A program made the position numbers and the translations under genes. From JBOFSR01 sp051651645 (GTDB taxonomy: Bacteria; Spirochaetota; Spirochaetia; Treponematales; Treponemataceae), in assembly GCA_051651645.1 (NCBI GenBank), contig JBOFSR010000057.1:1-41885 (forward strand): 41,885 bases of DNA, given 5' to 3'. This document shows, one piece after another, positions 33,411-41,885 of the stretch. The notes below the pieces were generated by a model. That model did not search any database. It was not told where the DNA came from and saw only the letters and a list, made by a program, of their open reading frames with translations. The number at the start of each line of letters is the position of its first letter. Position 1 is the stretch's first letter.

Positions 33411-35060
33411 CTATTTTTTGAATAGCGATAAAAGCTTGCCTACAAATCCTGTTTTTTTCTCCGCTGCTTTGCCAGTTTGACCTGCAGGTTTTTCAGTTCT
33501 TTGTGGAGATTTTGTATGGTATGTTTTTTTTGTGGCCTCTGGTCTATACGATTTTTTACTTTGAGGATTTTTAGTAGGATCATACTTCTCTTTGTAAATC
33601 TTCATTCTCTCCTCAAAAGAAAGATGAGAAAGATTTGCATCTCTCGCGGTCTTGGGCAACGATTTTTTGTGATCTTTTCTGTAAGATTCAGCTTTAGGAG
33701 GATTTTGCGGTGTTTTTCCCGCTGTGGGAGAATTCTCTTTTTGCTTAAAATCAGTTTTTGTGCGATTAGTGTGGTCTTTGTTGTACCGAGAATCTTTCGC
33801 TTCTTTGCTCCAAGAATCATTTCTTCCTCGTCCGTTTTGAGGATTGCTTCGCTCTGCAGGACGAGATTTTTTTTCATTGAAACGCTCATCCCTGTCAAGT
33901 TTTATGTAAACGCCCTTGCTCTTATCTTCTTGATACATTGAATCATCTGCAATGGCAGATGGAATTTTTACCTCTGTGTATTTTTCAATTGAAGGCAGGT
34001 TATATACGTCTTGCTCGCTACAAAAACTATAGGCCTTTCCTGTTTTACCTGCTCGTGCTGTTCTACCAATGCGATGTACATAATTTTCCGCTTCTGATGG
34101 CAAATCGTAGTTAATAACTAATGCTAAATCATTTACATCAATTCCACGCGAAGCAACATCTGTTGCCACAAGGCATTTTACGTCGCCTTTTTTCACGGAA
34201 GCAATAATTTGCAATCGTTTTTTTTGCGGAAGATCTCCTACAATGAATTCGCTTTTAATCCCATTAATTTCAAGTCGCTTAGAAATAATTTCACAGCTTT
34301 TTTTTGTGTTACAAAAAATAATTACACTTGCAGGATTTTCTTTTTGCAAAATTCCTAAAAGCAGTTTCATCTTTTCATCACTTGAGACATGGAATAATAT
34401 TTGCTCAATTTCATTTACGACAATGTTTTCGCTTTCAATTGTAATTTCCTGTGCATCAGCAGTATATTCCCATGCAAGGTTTTTGATGTAAGAGCTAAGC
34501 GTAGCACTAAAAAGAAGTGTTTGTCTTGCTTGTGGTTTTGGCAAAAAATTAATTAACGTGCGTAAATCAGGGTAAAATCCCATATCAAACATTCGATCAG
34601 CTTCATCTACGACCAAATAACCAACCGTTGACAAATCAAGCACGCCAGATTTTTGTAAATCAATGAGGCGTCCAGGCGTTCCAACTAAAATATCAACGCC
34701 CTTTTTTAAGAGCTGATGCTGTTTTTCATAGCCAACGCCGCCATAAAAGCTTGCACATTTTAGGCCGCTAAATTTTCCAAGTAAACGTGCTTCCTCTTCA
34801 ACTTGGACAGCAAGTTCACGTGTTGGCACCATTACTAAAACTTTTTTTCCGCTTAGTGACGGATTTTCTAAAATCTGTTGAAAAATTGTGATTAGATATG
34901 CGGCTGTTTTTCCGCTGCCTGTATGTGATTGCACATACAAATCACTTCCATTAAAAACACTCGTTAAAACTTTTTCTTGCACAGGAGTGCAAACTTCGTA
35001 TCCTGCAGCGTTTATGCCTTTTTGAAGGCGTTCGTCTAAAGTAAGATCAGTAAAATTCAT
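33411..35060 (-). CDS. DEAD-box ATP-dependent RNA helicase
   Basis: The protein has 549 aa. The helicase core (1-365) has motif I SHTGSGKT (K51; Ser replaces the usual Ala), Ia VPTRELA, Ib GTPGR, II DEAD (152-155), III SAT (185-187), V ATDVASRGID and VI HRIGRTARAG. Residues ~390-549 are a disordered, basic tail rich in Lys, Arg, Ser, Pro and Asn, ending FVGKLLSLFKK. It is RhlE-like in size and architecture and lacks a DbpA RNA-binding domain. It probably remodels rRNA or mRNA, perhaps in the cold. AAGAGA precedes the ATG. Its neighbour is the PUR protein (101-bp gap). Confidence 0.95.
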   Translation of the reverse strand: MNFTDLTLDERLQKGINAAGYEVCTPVQEKVLTSVFNGSDLYVQSHTGSGKTAAYLITIFQQILENPSLSGKKVLVMVPTRELAVQVEEEARLLGKFSGLKCASFYGGVGYEKQHQLLKKGVDILVGTPGRLIDLQKSGVLDLSTVGYLVVDEADRMFDMGFYPDLRTLINFLPKPQARQTLLFSATLSSYIKNLAWEYTADAQEITIESENIVVNEIEQILFHVSSDEKMKLLLGILQKENPASVIIFCNTKKSCEIISKRLEINGIKSEFIVGDLPQKKRLQIIASVKKGDVKCLVATDVASRGIDVNDLALVINYDLPSEAENYVHRIGRTARAGKTGKAYSFCSEQDVYNLPSIEKYTEVKIPSAIADDSMYQEDKSKGVYIKLDRDERFNEKKSRPAERSNPQNGRGRNDSWSKEAKDSRYNKDHTNRTKTDFKQKENSPTAGKTPQNPPKAESYRKDHKKSLPKTARDANLSHLSFEERMKIYKEKYDPTKNPQSKKSYRPEATKKTYHTKSPQRTEKPAGQTGKAAEKKTGFVGKLLSLFKK

Positions 35061-35181
35061 AAAATCTCTTAAAAAATATCAAAATGTGATAGAAATAAAT
35101 AATTAAATCAAGTATACTACATATTAAAACAAATGAAAAGGTTAAAAAAATAATATTTACTTTTAAACAGAGAGATAATTT

Positions 35182-36252
35182 ATGACAAAAGATGAGCAAT
35201 CACTTGATTTTTTAGAAACTCAAAATTATGATTTGCGCCAAACACTTGAAATTGCAAAAAGGCTGTCTGAAGAAGAGCATTTGCACACGTTAATTAATTT
35301 AATTTTAGAAATTATGGAAGAGATGAATGAGTGCGGTGTTGGACTTTTTATTCAGCCATCGATGGATTCTCATGTTTTTTCGCTTACAACGCATTTTATT
35401 GGGCTTGAGGTTGAAGAGGGCAAAGATTACATCATTGATTCTACAAACCCGTCTGTTAGATTGCTTGCAGAAATGAATGCTCCGTGTACTTTGGATGAAT
35501 TACGCTCCCAGTTAAAAAATACTTCTGGCATTGATGCCCTTGTGTCCCTTAATCCTGATTTGATTATTCCCCTTTGTGCACGCTCTCATTTAATCGGAAT
35601 CATTGTTCTGGCACGTCGTGGCAAGGAGTTTGATGCACAAGAAAAAGAAAAAATTTTGAACGTTTGCCCCTTTTTTGGAATGAACCTTTACACGGCAATG
35701 CTTCTTGAAATGACTACAACGGATATGATGACAAAACTTAAATTGAAGCATTATTTTTATACCGTTTTGTTTGAAAAGCTTGAAATGGTTATAGGTAAGC
35801 AAGTGCCAATTTCGGTTTTAATGCTGGATATTGATTTTTTCAAAAAAATAAATGATACGTATGGTCATGATTGTGGCGATTATGTTCTTAAAGAAGTTGC
35901 TGCAGCGGTCAAAAAATGTATTCGTGGTGAAGATATGGCAGGGCGTTACGGCGGGGAAGAGTTTGTTGTCATGCTTTATGAAATTGATCAGCACAGTGCA
36001 ATGCAGGTGGCAGAGCGAATTAGAAAGGCTGTTGAAGACCTTGATTTGGTCTATGGCGAGTCAAAAATTAAGGTTACGATTTCAATTGGCGTTTCCTCGT
36101 CACAAGATAAAATTATTTTGTCAGCTCGTGAAATGGTGAACTATGCCGATCAAGCCTTATATGAATCAAAACATGGCGGGCGAAATCGTGTTACCTTTGC
36201 TGATATTGAATTAATTATGGCAAAACTACGAGAAAGTTTGCTAAATGATTGA
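35182..36252 (+). CDS. Diguanylate cyclase with GAF-like sensor
   Basis: The protein has 356 aa and no membrane segment. A short coiled coil (15-30) leads to a GAF-like domain (about 30-170), then a GGDEF domain (about 180-345). The active site GGEEF is at 257-261, with metal ligand D216 (LMLDIDFFKKIND). The product-inhibition site RxxD is R248-G-E-D251, exactly 5 residues before GGEEF, so the enzyme should be active and feedback-inhibited by c-di-GMP. No EAL or HD-GYP domain is present. AGAGAGA-rich sequence precedes the ATG. Its end overlaps era by 8 nt. C-di-GMP controls motility and host phase in spirochaetes. Confidence 0.93.
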   Translation: MTKDEQSLDFLETQNYDLRQTLEIAKRLSEEEHLHTLINLILEIMEEMNECGVGLFIQPSMDSHVFSLTTHFIGLEVEEGKDYIIDSTNPSVRLLAEMNAPCTLDELRSQLKNTSGIDALVSLNPDLIIPLCARSHLIGIIVLARRGKEFDAQEKEKILNVCPFFGMNLYTAMLLEMTTTDMMTKLKLKHYFYTVLFEKLEMVIGKQVPISVLMLDIDFFKKINDTYGHDCGDYVLKEVAAAVKKCIRGEDMAGRYGGEEFVVMLYEIDQHSAMQVAERIRKAVEDLDLVYGESKIKVTISIGVSSSQDKIILSAREMVNYADQALYESKHGGRNRVTFADIELIMAKLRESLLND

Positions 36253-37183
36253 TAGTCAAAATTTTAAAACAGCAACGGTTGCAATAATTGGACGCCCTTC
36301 TTCGGGAAAATCAACTTTTTTAAATACAGCAAGTGGTCAGAAAATTTCTATCATTTCTGCTATTCCGCAAACAACGCGAAATATTATTCGTGGCATAATT
36401 AATAGACCGCATGGGCAATTGGTCTTTATTGACACGCCTGGATATCACGCTTCTGAGAAAAAAATGAATCTCAAGATGAAAACGCTCACCGAAAGCATTC
36501 TTTTTGATAGCGATGTTATCGTGTATATGATTGATGTTAGCCGCAGTGTTGGTGAAGAAGAGCTACGAATTGCTGAGTTGATAGCTCCTTTTGCAAATAA
36601 GGTGGTTTTTGCCCTCAATAAAATTGACACAGGATTAGAAAATTTGACGAGTATAAAAATACTTGCTACACAGCACTTCCCAAAGGTGCCTGCCTCACGT
36701 ATTGTTTCGGTTTCTGCACAAAAAAATACAAATATTGACCAGCTGCTTGATCAGATTTTTCACCTTGCCCCTGTTGCTCCTGCACTCTATCCAGAAGAAT
36801 ATTATACTGATCAAAATGTTGATTTTCGTATTGCAGAAATCATCCGAGAAAAGGCGATTAATGCAACTTTTGAGGAGATTCCTCATTCGCTTTATGTAGA
36901 AATAGCGGATATGGAGTGGAAGGAAAAAAGAATAGAAAATCAAACAGGCGAAGATGATAACGTGCGTAAAACTTTGTGGGTTCGAGCTTTTTTAATAGTT
37001 GAGCGAGAGAGCCAAAAGGGTATGGTTATTGGAAAAAAAGCTCAGGTGATAAAAAGCATCCGAATAGAATCAATTAAAACGCTGCGAAAAATATTTGATT
37101 ACAAAATTGAGTTAGATTTGCAAGTAAAAGTGAATAAAAATTGGCGACAAAAGTCACATCTTTTGACAAAATTAATCAACTAG
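36245..37183 (+). CDS. era: GTPase Era
   Basis: The protein has 312 aa. G1 is GRPSSGKS (16-23), G2 lies in PQTTRNIIRG, G3 is DTPG (63-66), G4 is NKID (125-128), and G5 is SAQ. A C-terminal KH domain (about 225-310) has GMVIGKKAQVIKSIRIESIK. Era binds the 3' end of 16S rRNA in 30S assembly and couples it to growth. The Ser-Ser in G1 (usually PNVGKS) is a mild variant. Its ATG lies inside the 3' end of the cyclase gene (8-nt overlap), so translation of the two is linked. Confidence 0.96.
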   Translation: MIDSQNFKTATVAIIGRPSSGKSTFLNTASGQKISIISAIPQTTRNIIRGIINRPHGQLVFIDTPGYHASEKKMNLKMKTLTESILFDSDVIVYMIDVSRSVGEEELRIAELIAPFANKVVFALNKIDTGLENLTSIKILATQHFPKVPASRIVSVSAQKNTNIDQLLDQIFHLAPVAPALYPEEYYTDQNVDFRIAEIIREKAINATFEEIPHSLYVEIADMEWKEKRIENQTGEDDNVRKTLWVRAFLIVERESQKGMVIGKKAQVIKSIRIESIKTLRKIFDYKIELDLQVKVNKNWRQKSHLLTKLIN

Positions 37184-37248
37184 AAAAACTCCTTGCGTGC
37201 ATGAATAGCATTTGCGGCAAAATCTTTTATATTCTTTTCAATGATTTA

Positions 37249-37307
37249 TTGACTATTAATTTATTTTCTGTTACCATAAATTTAACAAGTCAATTCTATT
37301 CTATAAT
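37249..37307 (+). promoter_or_regulatory. Candidate tandem promoters of rho
   Basis: Two candidates stand upstream of rho. One is TTGACT (37249-37254), 17 nt, TACCAT (37272-37277). The other is a perfect -10 TATAAT (37302-37307) lacking a good -35. A leader of roughly 85-115 nt would follow. Rho often regulates itself through its leader; no attenuator is obvious here. Confidence 0.45.
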
Positions 37308-37398
37308 GAAGGCTAATCAATACAACTAATCAATACAGATCTTATCTATTTACAAAGGATAAATTTATTACACACGTTAAAAACGATGGAGAATTTTA

Positions 37399-39144
37399 AT
37401 GCCAATAATTCGTAAGGCTTCAAAGGAAAAGCTAGAAGAAAATCAACCACAGCTTGATTTTGAACCAAAACAAGACATTCCAACTGAAACTGCTCCTATA
37501 GAGCAAACTGAAATTACACAAATTACTGAAGAGCAGCCTATTGCACAGCCTGAAGTTTTGGCTGAAGCGACACAAGAAGTAGCGGCTGATCCTGTGAAAA
37601 AGATTGTGCGTCCAAAAGTTAAGAGGGTAACCAATAATAATCAAGCGGGAGCATCTGTTCCCAGAGAAAATACGGTGCGTGAGCCACGAGAACAACGTGA
37701 CCAAAGAGAGCCACGCGAGCAGCGAGATCAAAGACGACCGCAAAATAATCGAGATACACGCAACCAAAATGCTCGCCCACAAAATTTTCGACGAAATAAT
37801 CGTGAAGTGAGTGAGGCTGAGTTAAATGAAGTTCGTGAAGCTCAAATGGAAAATACTCAAGAGCGCGACAGTAAGCCAAAACTTGTTATAAATGATTTGA
37901 CCCGCATGGGAATGCCTGATTTGCGCTCGCTTGCTGAGCAATATGGTATTTCTCGTGATGATCTTGCTCCTATGAAAAAGCAGGAATTGATTTTTGTCAT
38001 TCTAAAAACGCACACAAATCACGGGGGAATTATTTTTGCCTCGGGTGCTTTGGAGATTTTGCCTGATGGATACGGCTTTTTACGCTCTCCACAAAATAAT
38101 TATCTTCCTGGTTCTGACGATATTTACATTTCGCCAAGCCAAATTCGCCTTTTTAACTTAAAAACTGGCGATACAGTGTATGGACAAATTCGTTCGCCAA
38201 AAGAGGGTGAAAAGTTTTTTGCCATTTTGCGAATTGAGACCGTCAATTTTGAGGACACGCGTGTTGCGCAAAGTCGCATTCCGTTTGAAAATCTTACGCC
38301 ACTGTATCCTGATGAGCGAATTAATCTTGAAACAAAAACTGAAGAAATTTCAACGCGGATTATGAATCTTTTTTCTCCGATTGGCAAGGGGCAACGTTCT
38401 TTAATCGTCGCTCCACCAAAGGCGGGAAAGACAATTTTAATGCAGCGGATTGCCAATGCCATTATTGAAAATCATCCTGAAATATATTTAATTGTGCTTT
38501 TAATTGATGAGCGCCCTGAAGAAGTTACTGATATGGAGAGGACTATCAAGGCTGAGGTTATTGCGTCAACTTTTGATGAGCAAGCAACTCGCCACGTGCA
38601 GGTTGCCGAAATGGTGCTTGAAAAGGCAAAACGTCTTGTAGAGCATAAGCGCGATGTCGTGATTTTTTTAGATTCAATTACGCGGCTTGCTCGTGCTTAC
38701 AATCAAACGATGCCAACGTCGGGAAAAATCCTTTCTGGTGGTGTTGACTCAAATGCGCTTCATAAGCCAAAGCGATTTTTTGGTGCCGCTCGGAATGTGG
38801 AAGAAGGCGGAAGTCTTACCATTATTTCAACAGCTCTAATTGAAACAGGCAGTCGCATGGATGAGGTTATTTTTGAAGAATTCAAGGGAACGGGCAATAT
38901 GGAAGTCAATCTTGATCGAAAACTTGCCGATAGAAGAATTTTTCCTGCGTTTAATGTTAAAAAATCTGGCACGCGAAAAGAGGAAATGCTTTTAAGCGAG
39001 GGAGATTTGGCTAAAGTTTGGGTGCTTCGAAAAGTGATTAGTCCCATGGACGATGCAGAAATAATGGAGCTACTCCTTGACAAAATGAAGAAAACAAAGG
39101 ATAATGAGGCGTTCTTGCGTTCGATGAATGTTGGGCAAGAATAA
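37399..39144 (+). CDS. rho: Transcription termination factor Rho
   Basis: The protein has 581 aa, against about 420 for E. coli. Residues 1-155 are a disordered extension, first acidic/Gln-rich (TEQTEITQITEEQ is of this kind) and then Arg/Gln/Asn-rich with two copies of REPREQRDQ. A Rho_N motif (about 165-200, GMPDLRSLAEQYGISRDDL) and a cold-shock RNA-binding domain (about 210-290, LPDGYGFLRS) follow. In the ATPase, Walker A is APPKAGKT (338-345) and Walker B lies in VVIFLDSITRLARAYN. It forms a hexameric RNA helicase that ends transcription. GGAG lies before the ATG. rpmE follows after 99 bp. Confidence 0.97.
   Translation: MPIIRKASKEKLEENQPQLDFEPKQDIPTETAPIEQTEITQITEEQPIAQPEVLAEATQEVAADPVKKIVRPKVKRVTNNNQAGASVPRENTVREPREQRDQREPREQRDQRRPQNNRDTRNQNARPQNFRRNNREVSEAELNEVREAQMENTQERDSKPKLVINDLTRMGMPDLRSLAEQYGISRDDLAPMKKQELIFVILKTHTNHGGIIFASGALEILPDGYGFLRSPQNNYLPGSDDIYISPSQIRLFNLKTGDTVYGQIRSPKEGEKFFAILRIETVNFEDTRVAQSRIPFENLTPLYPDERINLETKTEEISTRIMNLFSPIGKGQRSLIVAPPKAGKTILMQRIANAIIENHPEIYLIVLLIDERPEEVTDMERTIKAEVIASTFDEQATRHVQVAEMVLEKAKRLVEHKRDVVIFLDSITRLARAYNQTMPTSGKILSGGVDSNALHKPKRFFGAARNVEEGGSLTIISTALIETGSRMDEVIFEEFKGTGNMEVNLDRKLADRRIFPAFNVKKSGTRKEEMLLSEGDLAKVWVLRKVISPMDDAEIMELLLDKMKKTKDNEAFLRSMNVGQE
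37681..37734 (+). repeat. 27-bp tandem repeat (2 copies) inside rho
   Basis: Two adjacent 27-bp units (37681-37707 and 37708-37734), each beginning GAGCCACG and ending CAAAGA, encode REPREQRDQ twice. The copies differ at a few third-codon and neighbouring bases while the peptide is unchanged, so the duplication is not recent or is under selection. It expands the basic, disordered part of Rho. Confidence 0.8.
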
Positions 39145-39243
39145 ACTAAGAAAACGAATTCGTCTTGTGAAAAGCTCTTTTTGTTTGTTTTAGCGATCAA
39201 AAATCTTTTTGGGCAAGATGTTATCAATATTTAGGAGTTAAAA

Positions 39244-39447
39244 ATGAGAGAAGGAATCCATCCAAATTATGGAGAAGCTAAAATTACGTGTGCGTGTGGC
39301 AATGTTATCGAAACTCGCTCAACGGTAAAAGAAATCAATGTTGAAATTTGTTCATCTTGCCATCCATTCTTTACTGGAAAGCAAAAGTTAGTTGACACAG
39401 CAGGACGAATTGAACGATTTAACAAACGATTCAATATAAAAAATTAA
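39244..39447 (+). CDS. rpmE: 50S ribosomal protein L31 (zinc form)
   Basis: The protein has 67 aa. It starts REGIHPNY and has the zinc ligands C16 and C18 (TCACGN) and C36 and C39 (ICSSCHPFF), the C+ form of L31. It ends DTAGRIERFNKRFN, as usual. AGGAG precedes the ATG by 7 nt. It sits 99 bp after rho with no clear terminator between, so the two may share a transcript. The C+ form serves as a zinc store in other bacteria; no C- paralogue or Zur site is seen here. Confidence 0.97.
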   Translation: MREGIHPNYGEAKITCACGNVIETRSTVKEINVEICSSCHPFFTGKQKLVDTAGRIERFNKRFNIKN

Positions 39448-39489
39448 TTTTTATAGCTAGTTTTTTGCCTTTAAATTTTTGTTTTCGCA

Positions 39490-39518
39490 TTAAAAGCATG
39501 AATTATTTTTTATATAAT
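39490..39518 (+). promoter_or_regulatory. Candidate promoter of smc
   Basis: TTAAAA (39490-39495), 17 nt and a perfect TATAAT (39513-39518) lie upstream of smc. Transcription would start near 39525, leaving a leader of about 140 nt that contains a G6 run (39529-39534). Confidence 0.4.
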
Positions 39519-39666
39519 TGATACATGCGGGGGGATGTTTTGAGAATTTATTTTCTTGCATCCCTTTTATTCTTTATTGAATTATTCCGCATCCTAAACC
39601 TTTCTATTCTTGTTGTAAAATCACATAAAATGCTCGCCATAGAAAGGTATCACTGTTGGAGTTTAT

Positions 39667-41885
39667 GTGTTTCTAAAAAGTCTTGATATTTTTGGATTTA
39701 AATCCTTTGCCGACCGTACTCGAATTGAATTTTCCGATGGAATCACCGCTCTTTTGGGGCCAAATGGTTGCGGAAAAAGTAACGTTGTTGATGCGGTAAA
39801 ATGGGTTTTAGGCGAGCAAGCGGCAAAGACTATGCGTGCAGAAAAAATGGAAGACATCATTTTTAATGGCACTGAAACACGAAAAGCTCTGAATGTTGCC
39901 GAAGTTACGCTCACTATTTCTAATGAGCAAAGTCTTTTGCCTATTGATTTAAGTGAAATTACCATTCGTCGAAGGCTTTACCGCTCTGGTGAAAGCGAAT
40001 ATTATATTAATGGCCAGCAAACAAAACTCAAGGATGTGCGCGAACTTTTTTGGGACACGGGTGTGGGAAAGGCTGCGTATTCAGTTATGGAGCAGGGAAA
40101 AATTGATCAAATTCTTTCCTCAAAGCCTGAAGATCGCCGTTATCTTTTTGAAGAAGCTGCAGGAATTACTCGATTTAAAGCAAAGCGGGCAGAGGCTGAG
40201 CGCAAACTTCAAAAAACTGAAGAGAACATGAAGCAAGTTGAGGGCATTTTGGGCGAAGTGCGTCGCAAATATGAATCCCTTAAAGTTCAAGCCGACAAAA
40301 CAATTTCCTATCGTGCCTTAAAAGAAGAAGTCTTTCATTATGAACTTGACATTCATCTGTTAAAGCTCAAAAACTTTATGCAAAGTAAAGATCGAAAAGC
40401 AGAGGATTTGGAGCGGCTTTCAAAAGAACGAGACGAAGCTCAAAATGAAATCAACGAAATCAATAATTTTTTAAGCTCAAATATGGACGAGATGAATAGT
40501 TTGCAATTGCAAACGGTTGAAATCCAAAAAAAAATGATTACATTGCAGGCGGAGCAAAATTCAAAAAAAGAAATGCTCAAAGTTTTATCTGCACGCGAAC
40601 ACGAAATTAAGCAAAAAATTGCAACGCTTGAAGGCAGAAAACAAAATCTTGAGTCAAAAATTGAAAATATGCAAGAAGATATTGATGATCAAGAGAATTC
40701 TGCACGTGACTTGAATAAATTATTAATCGAAGTGCAAAAAAATATTCAAAACTTTGAAGAAAATATTAAACTTGCGGGCAACCAAATTACGGAAAATGAC
40801 AATCAAATTAGTCGTATTGAAAGCTTCATTGGAACCCTTGAGACGGATCGAGAACAGCTTGAAATTGAGCTTGAACAGTTGACTGAAAATATTGTAACGG
40901 AGCTTGATTCAAAGCTTAAAAGTGCAGGTTATTCGTCAACCGAACATAAAAAGGCTCACGAAGAGCTCGAAAAAACTTTTTCCTTGATTAAAATTCTTGT
41001 AAGTGGGCGAAAAAATATTTTTAGCGATTATTCAAAACTCACGCTTTCATCCGAAGATGAAATTAAAAAGCTTACAAGCACGGCACAAAATTCTTTTGAG
41101 GAGCTGGAAACTCTTGTTGAGCAACTTTCAGTGGCAATCGAAAATTACACAAATGCAACGCCGTCTTTTATCGATGAGTTTTTGCAACCCGAAGGAATTA
41201 TTACAAAAAAGCGCAGTGTCGATGAAAAAATTCAAAATAATAAAAATCAGGCAAGCGAAAAACGCGATCAAATTATTGAATTGAAAAAAACAAATGCTCA
41301 GCTTGCAGAAAAAATTAGCGAGTATCGCAGTACGCTTGAGGATTTGCGGATTAACAGGGTACAAATTGATTCTCAGCTTAAGGCGATTGAAAGTCACATT
41401 CACGTAATTCGTCGCGAGTTGACAAGTCAAGAAGCGGCACTAAAAGAAACAGAAAATGATTTGTACAACGAAGCTAAGCGTTTGGAAGATGTTACCGAAC
41501 AGACCGTTGATATTGAAGGCGAGATTGCCTCTATTGACTATGAAGGGCAACGACTTGTTACGGAAGTTGATAAGCTTGAGAAAATTATTGCCAACCGAAA
41601 TACGGATGTTTCTTCCAAGCAACAAAAATTGCGAGCAAAAAATGAGCATGTGCAAAAATTGCAAATGCAATACGAAAAATACAATCTTGACATTGCAACC
41701 TCCGAGACGGAGATTAAAAATATAAAAGAAAACTTTCGTGAGGCACATTCACGTGATTTGCTTGAATTTGAAGAGCGGATGTTTGAGCTTAACGCAAATG
41801 CGGGGGAGCTACGAGAGCAAGCTGCACAAAAAAAGGCTGAGTTAAAAAATTTGGGAAGTGTGAATTTTATGGCTCCTGAGGAATT
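39667..41885 (+). CDS. smc: Chromosome segregation protein SMC, N-terminal ~740 residues (runs off window)
   Basis: The start is GTG at 39667 with GGAG 5 nt upstream. The frame stays open to the window edge (739 codons). The N-terminal head has FLKSLDIFGFKSFADRT, Walker A GPNGCGKSN (31-39), VVDAVKWVLGEQ and the Q-loop-side SVMEQGKIDQIL. Coiled coil runs from about 170 to 720. Residue ~729 begins LGSVNFMAPEEF, the start of the C-terminal head, where canonical SMCs are near residue 980. The protein should therefore total about 930 aa, and no standard hinge is visible in the coil. With ScpA/B it organises the chromosome. The Walker B/signature part lies beyond the window. Confidence 0.95.
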   Translation, partial: MFLKSLDIFGFKSFADRTRIEFSDGITALLGPNGCGKSNVVDAVKWVLGEQAAKTMRAEKMEDIIFNGTETRKALNVAEVTLTISNEQSLLPIDLSEITIRRRLYRSGESEYYINGQQTKLKDVRELFWDTGVGKAAYSVMEQGKIDQILSSKPEDRRYLFEEAAGITRFKAKRAEAERKLQKTEENMKQVEGILGEVRRKYESLKVQADKTISYRALKEEVFHYELDIHLLKLKNFMQSKDRKAEDLERLSKERDEAQNEINEINNFLSSNMDEMNSLQLQTVEIQKKMITLQAEQNSKKEMLKVLSAREHEIKQKIATLEGRKQNLESKIENMQEDIDDQENSARDLNKLLIEVQKNIQNFEENIKLAGNQITENDNQISRIESFIGTLETDREQLEIELEQLTENIVTELDSKLKSAGYSSTEHKKAHEELEKTFSLIKILVSGRKNIFSDYSKLTLSSEDEIKKLTSTAQNSFEELETLVEQLSVAIENYTNATPSFIDEFLQPEGIITKKRSVDEKIQNNKNQASEKRDQIIELKKTNAQLAEKISEYRSTLEDLRINRVQIDSQLKAIESHIHVIRRELTSQEAALKETENDLYNEAKRLEDVTEQTVDIEGEIASIDYEGQRLVTEVDKLEKIIANRNTDVSSKQQKLRAKNEHVQKLQMQYEKYNLDIATSETEIKNIKENFREAHSRDLLEFEERMFELNANAGELREQAAQKKAELKNLGSVNFMAPEE

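Noticed and set aside
33477..33941. Plus-strand 154-codon frame opposite the DEAD-box helicase tail.
   Set aside because: It arises from the complement of Lys/Arg-rich codons and gives a Phe/Arg/Leu-rich nonsense protein without a ribosome site.
39525..39686. A 53-codon frame upstream of and overlapping smc, with a hydrophobic middle.
   Set aside because: Its ATG falls at the predicted transcription start without a ribosome site, it overlaps the smc start, and the sequence resembles no protein I know. Probably leader sequence.
1..41885. CRISPR array, integrated phage or genomic island.
   Set aside because: No spaced direct repeats, integrase, tail or replication genes were seen, and base composition stays uniform.

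Overview
The window is a stretch of spirochaete chromosome, most likely from Treponema or a close relative. The evidence is a compact FlaB-type periplasmic flagellin (about 285 aa) behind a sigma-28-type promoter, a PUR-domain protein like Borrelia BpuR, an unusually short SMC, a long-form PRPP synthetase, several exported barrel-like proteins, and AT-rich DNA throughout. I see no rRNA, tRNA, CRISPR array or intact mobile element. The genus is inferred from gene content; the species cannot be told from the sequence.

Layout. (1) 1-1824, plus: two TPM-domain proteins and methionine aminopeptidase. (2) 1845-4071, plus: flaB, then a putative outer-membrane protein with a textbook sigma-70 promoter. 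(3) 4194-6008, minus: argS. (4) 6345-9240, plus: potABC polyamine ABC transporter without potD. (5) 9270-20943, minus: a YgfK-like Fe-S flavoprotein, a parE-rlmB pair, a DUF5655/PD-(D/E)XK protein, gltX, an MGDG-synthase-like glycosyltransferase and a dCache chemoreceptor. (6) 21110-25341, plus: AbgT transporter, a decayed stretch, a FadL-like barrel and a NeuB-family synthase. (7) 25381-31715, minus: epmA with a CNNM/HlyC-like protein, tsaE with a small conserved-looking protein, and prs - FGGY kinase - HAD phosphatase. (8) 31864-35060: a vWA lipoprotein (plus), then a PUR protein and a DEAD-box helicase (minus). (9) 35182 to the end, plus: diguanylate cyclase, era, rho, rpmE and the 5' part of smc.

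Most of this is housekeeping: translation and tRNA charging (argS, gltX, tsaE, epmA, map, rpmE), RNA metabolism (rho, DEAD-box helicase, rlmB, era) and chromosome handling (parE, smc). Between these lie envelope and signalling genes typical of a motile, host-associated spirochaete.

Points most worth a second look: a lipoprotein whose vWA domain reads as circularly permuted and which seems to start at ATT (31864-32922); an SMC without a recognisable hinge (39667 to end); a YgfK homologue without its usual partners; a potABC operon lacking potD; a palindrome over the abgT -10 box; and a possibly leaderless parE-rlmB transcript. Two gene-free stretches (6009-6344 and 22646-23129) look like gene-decay zones.
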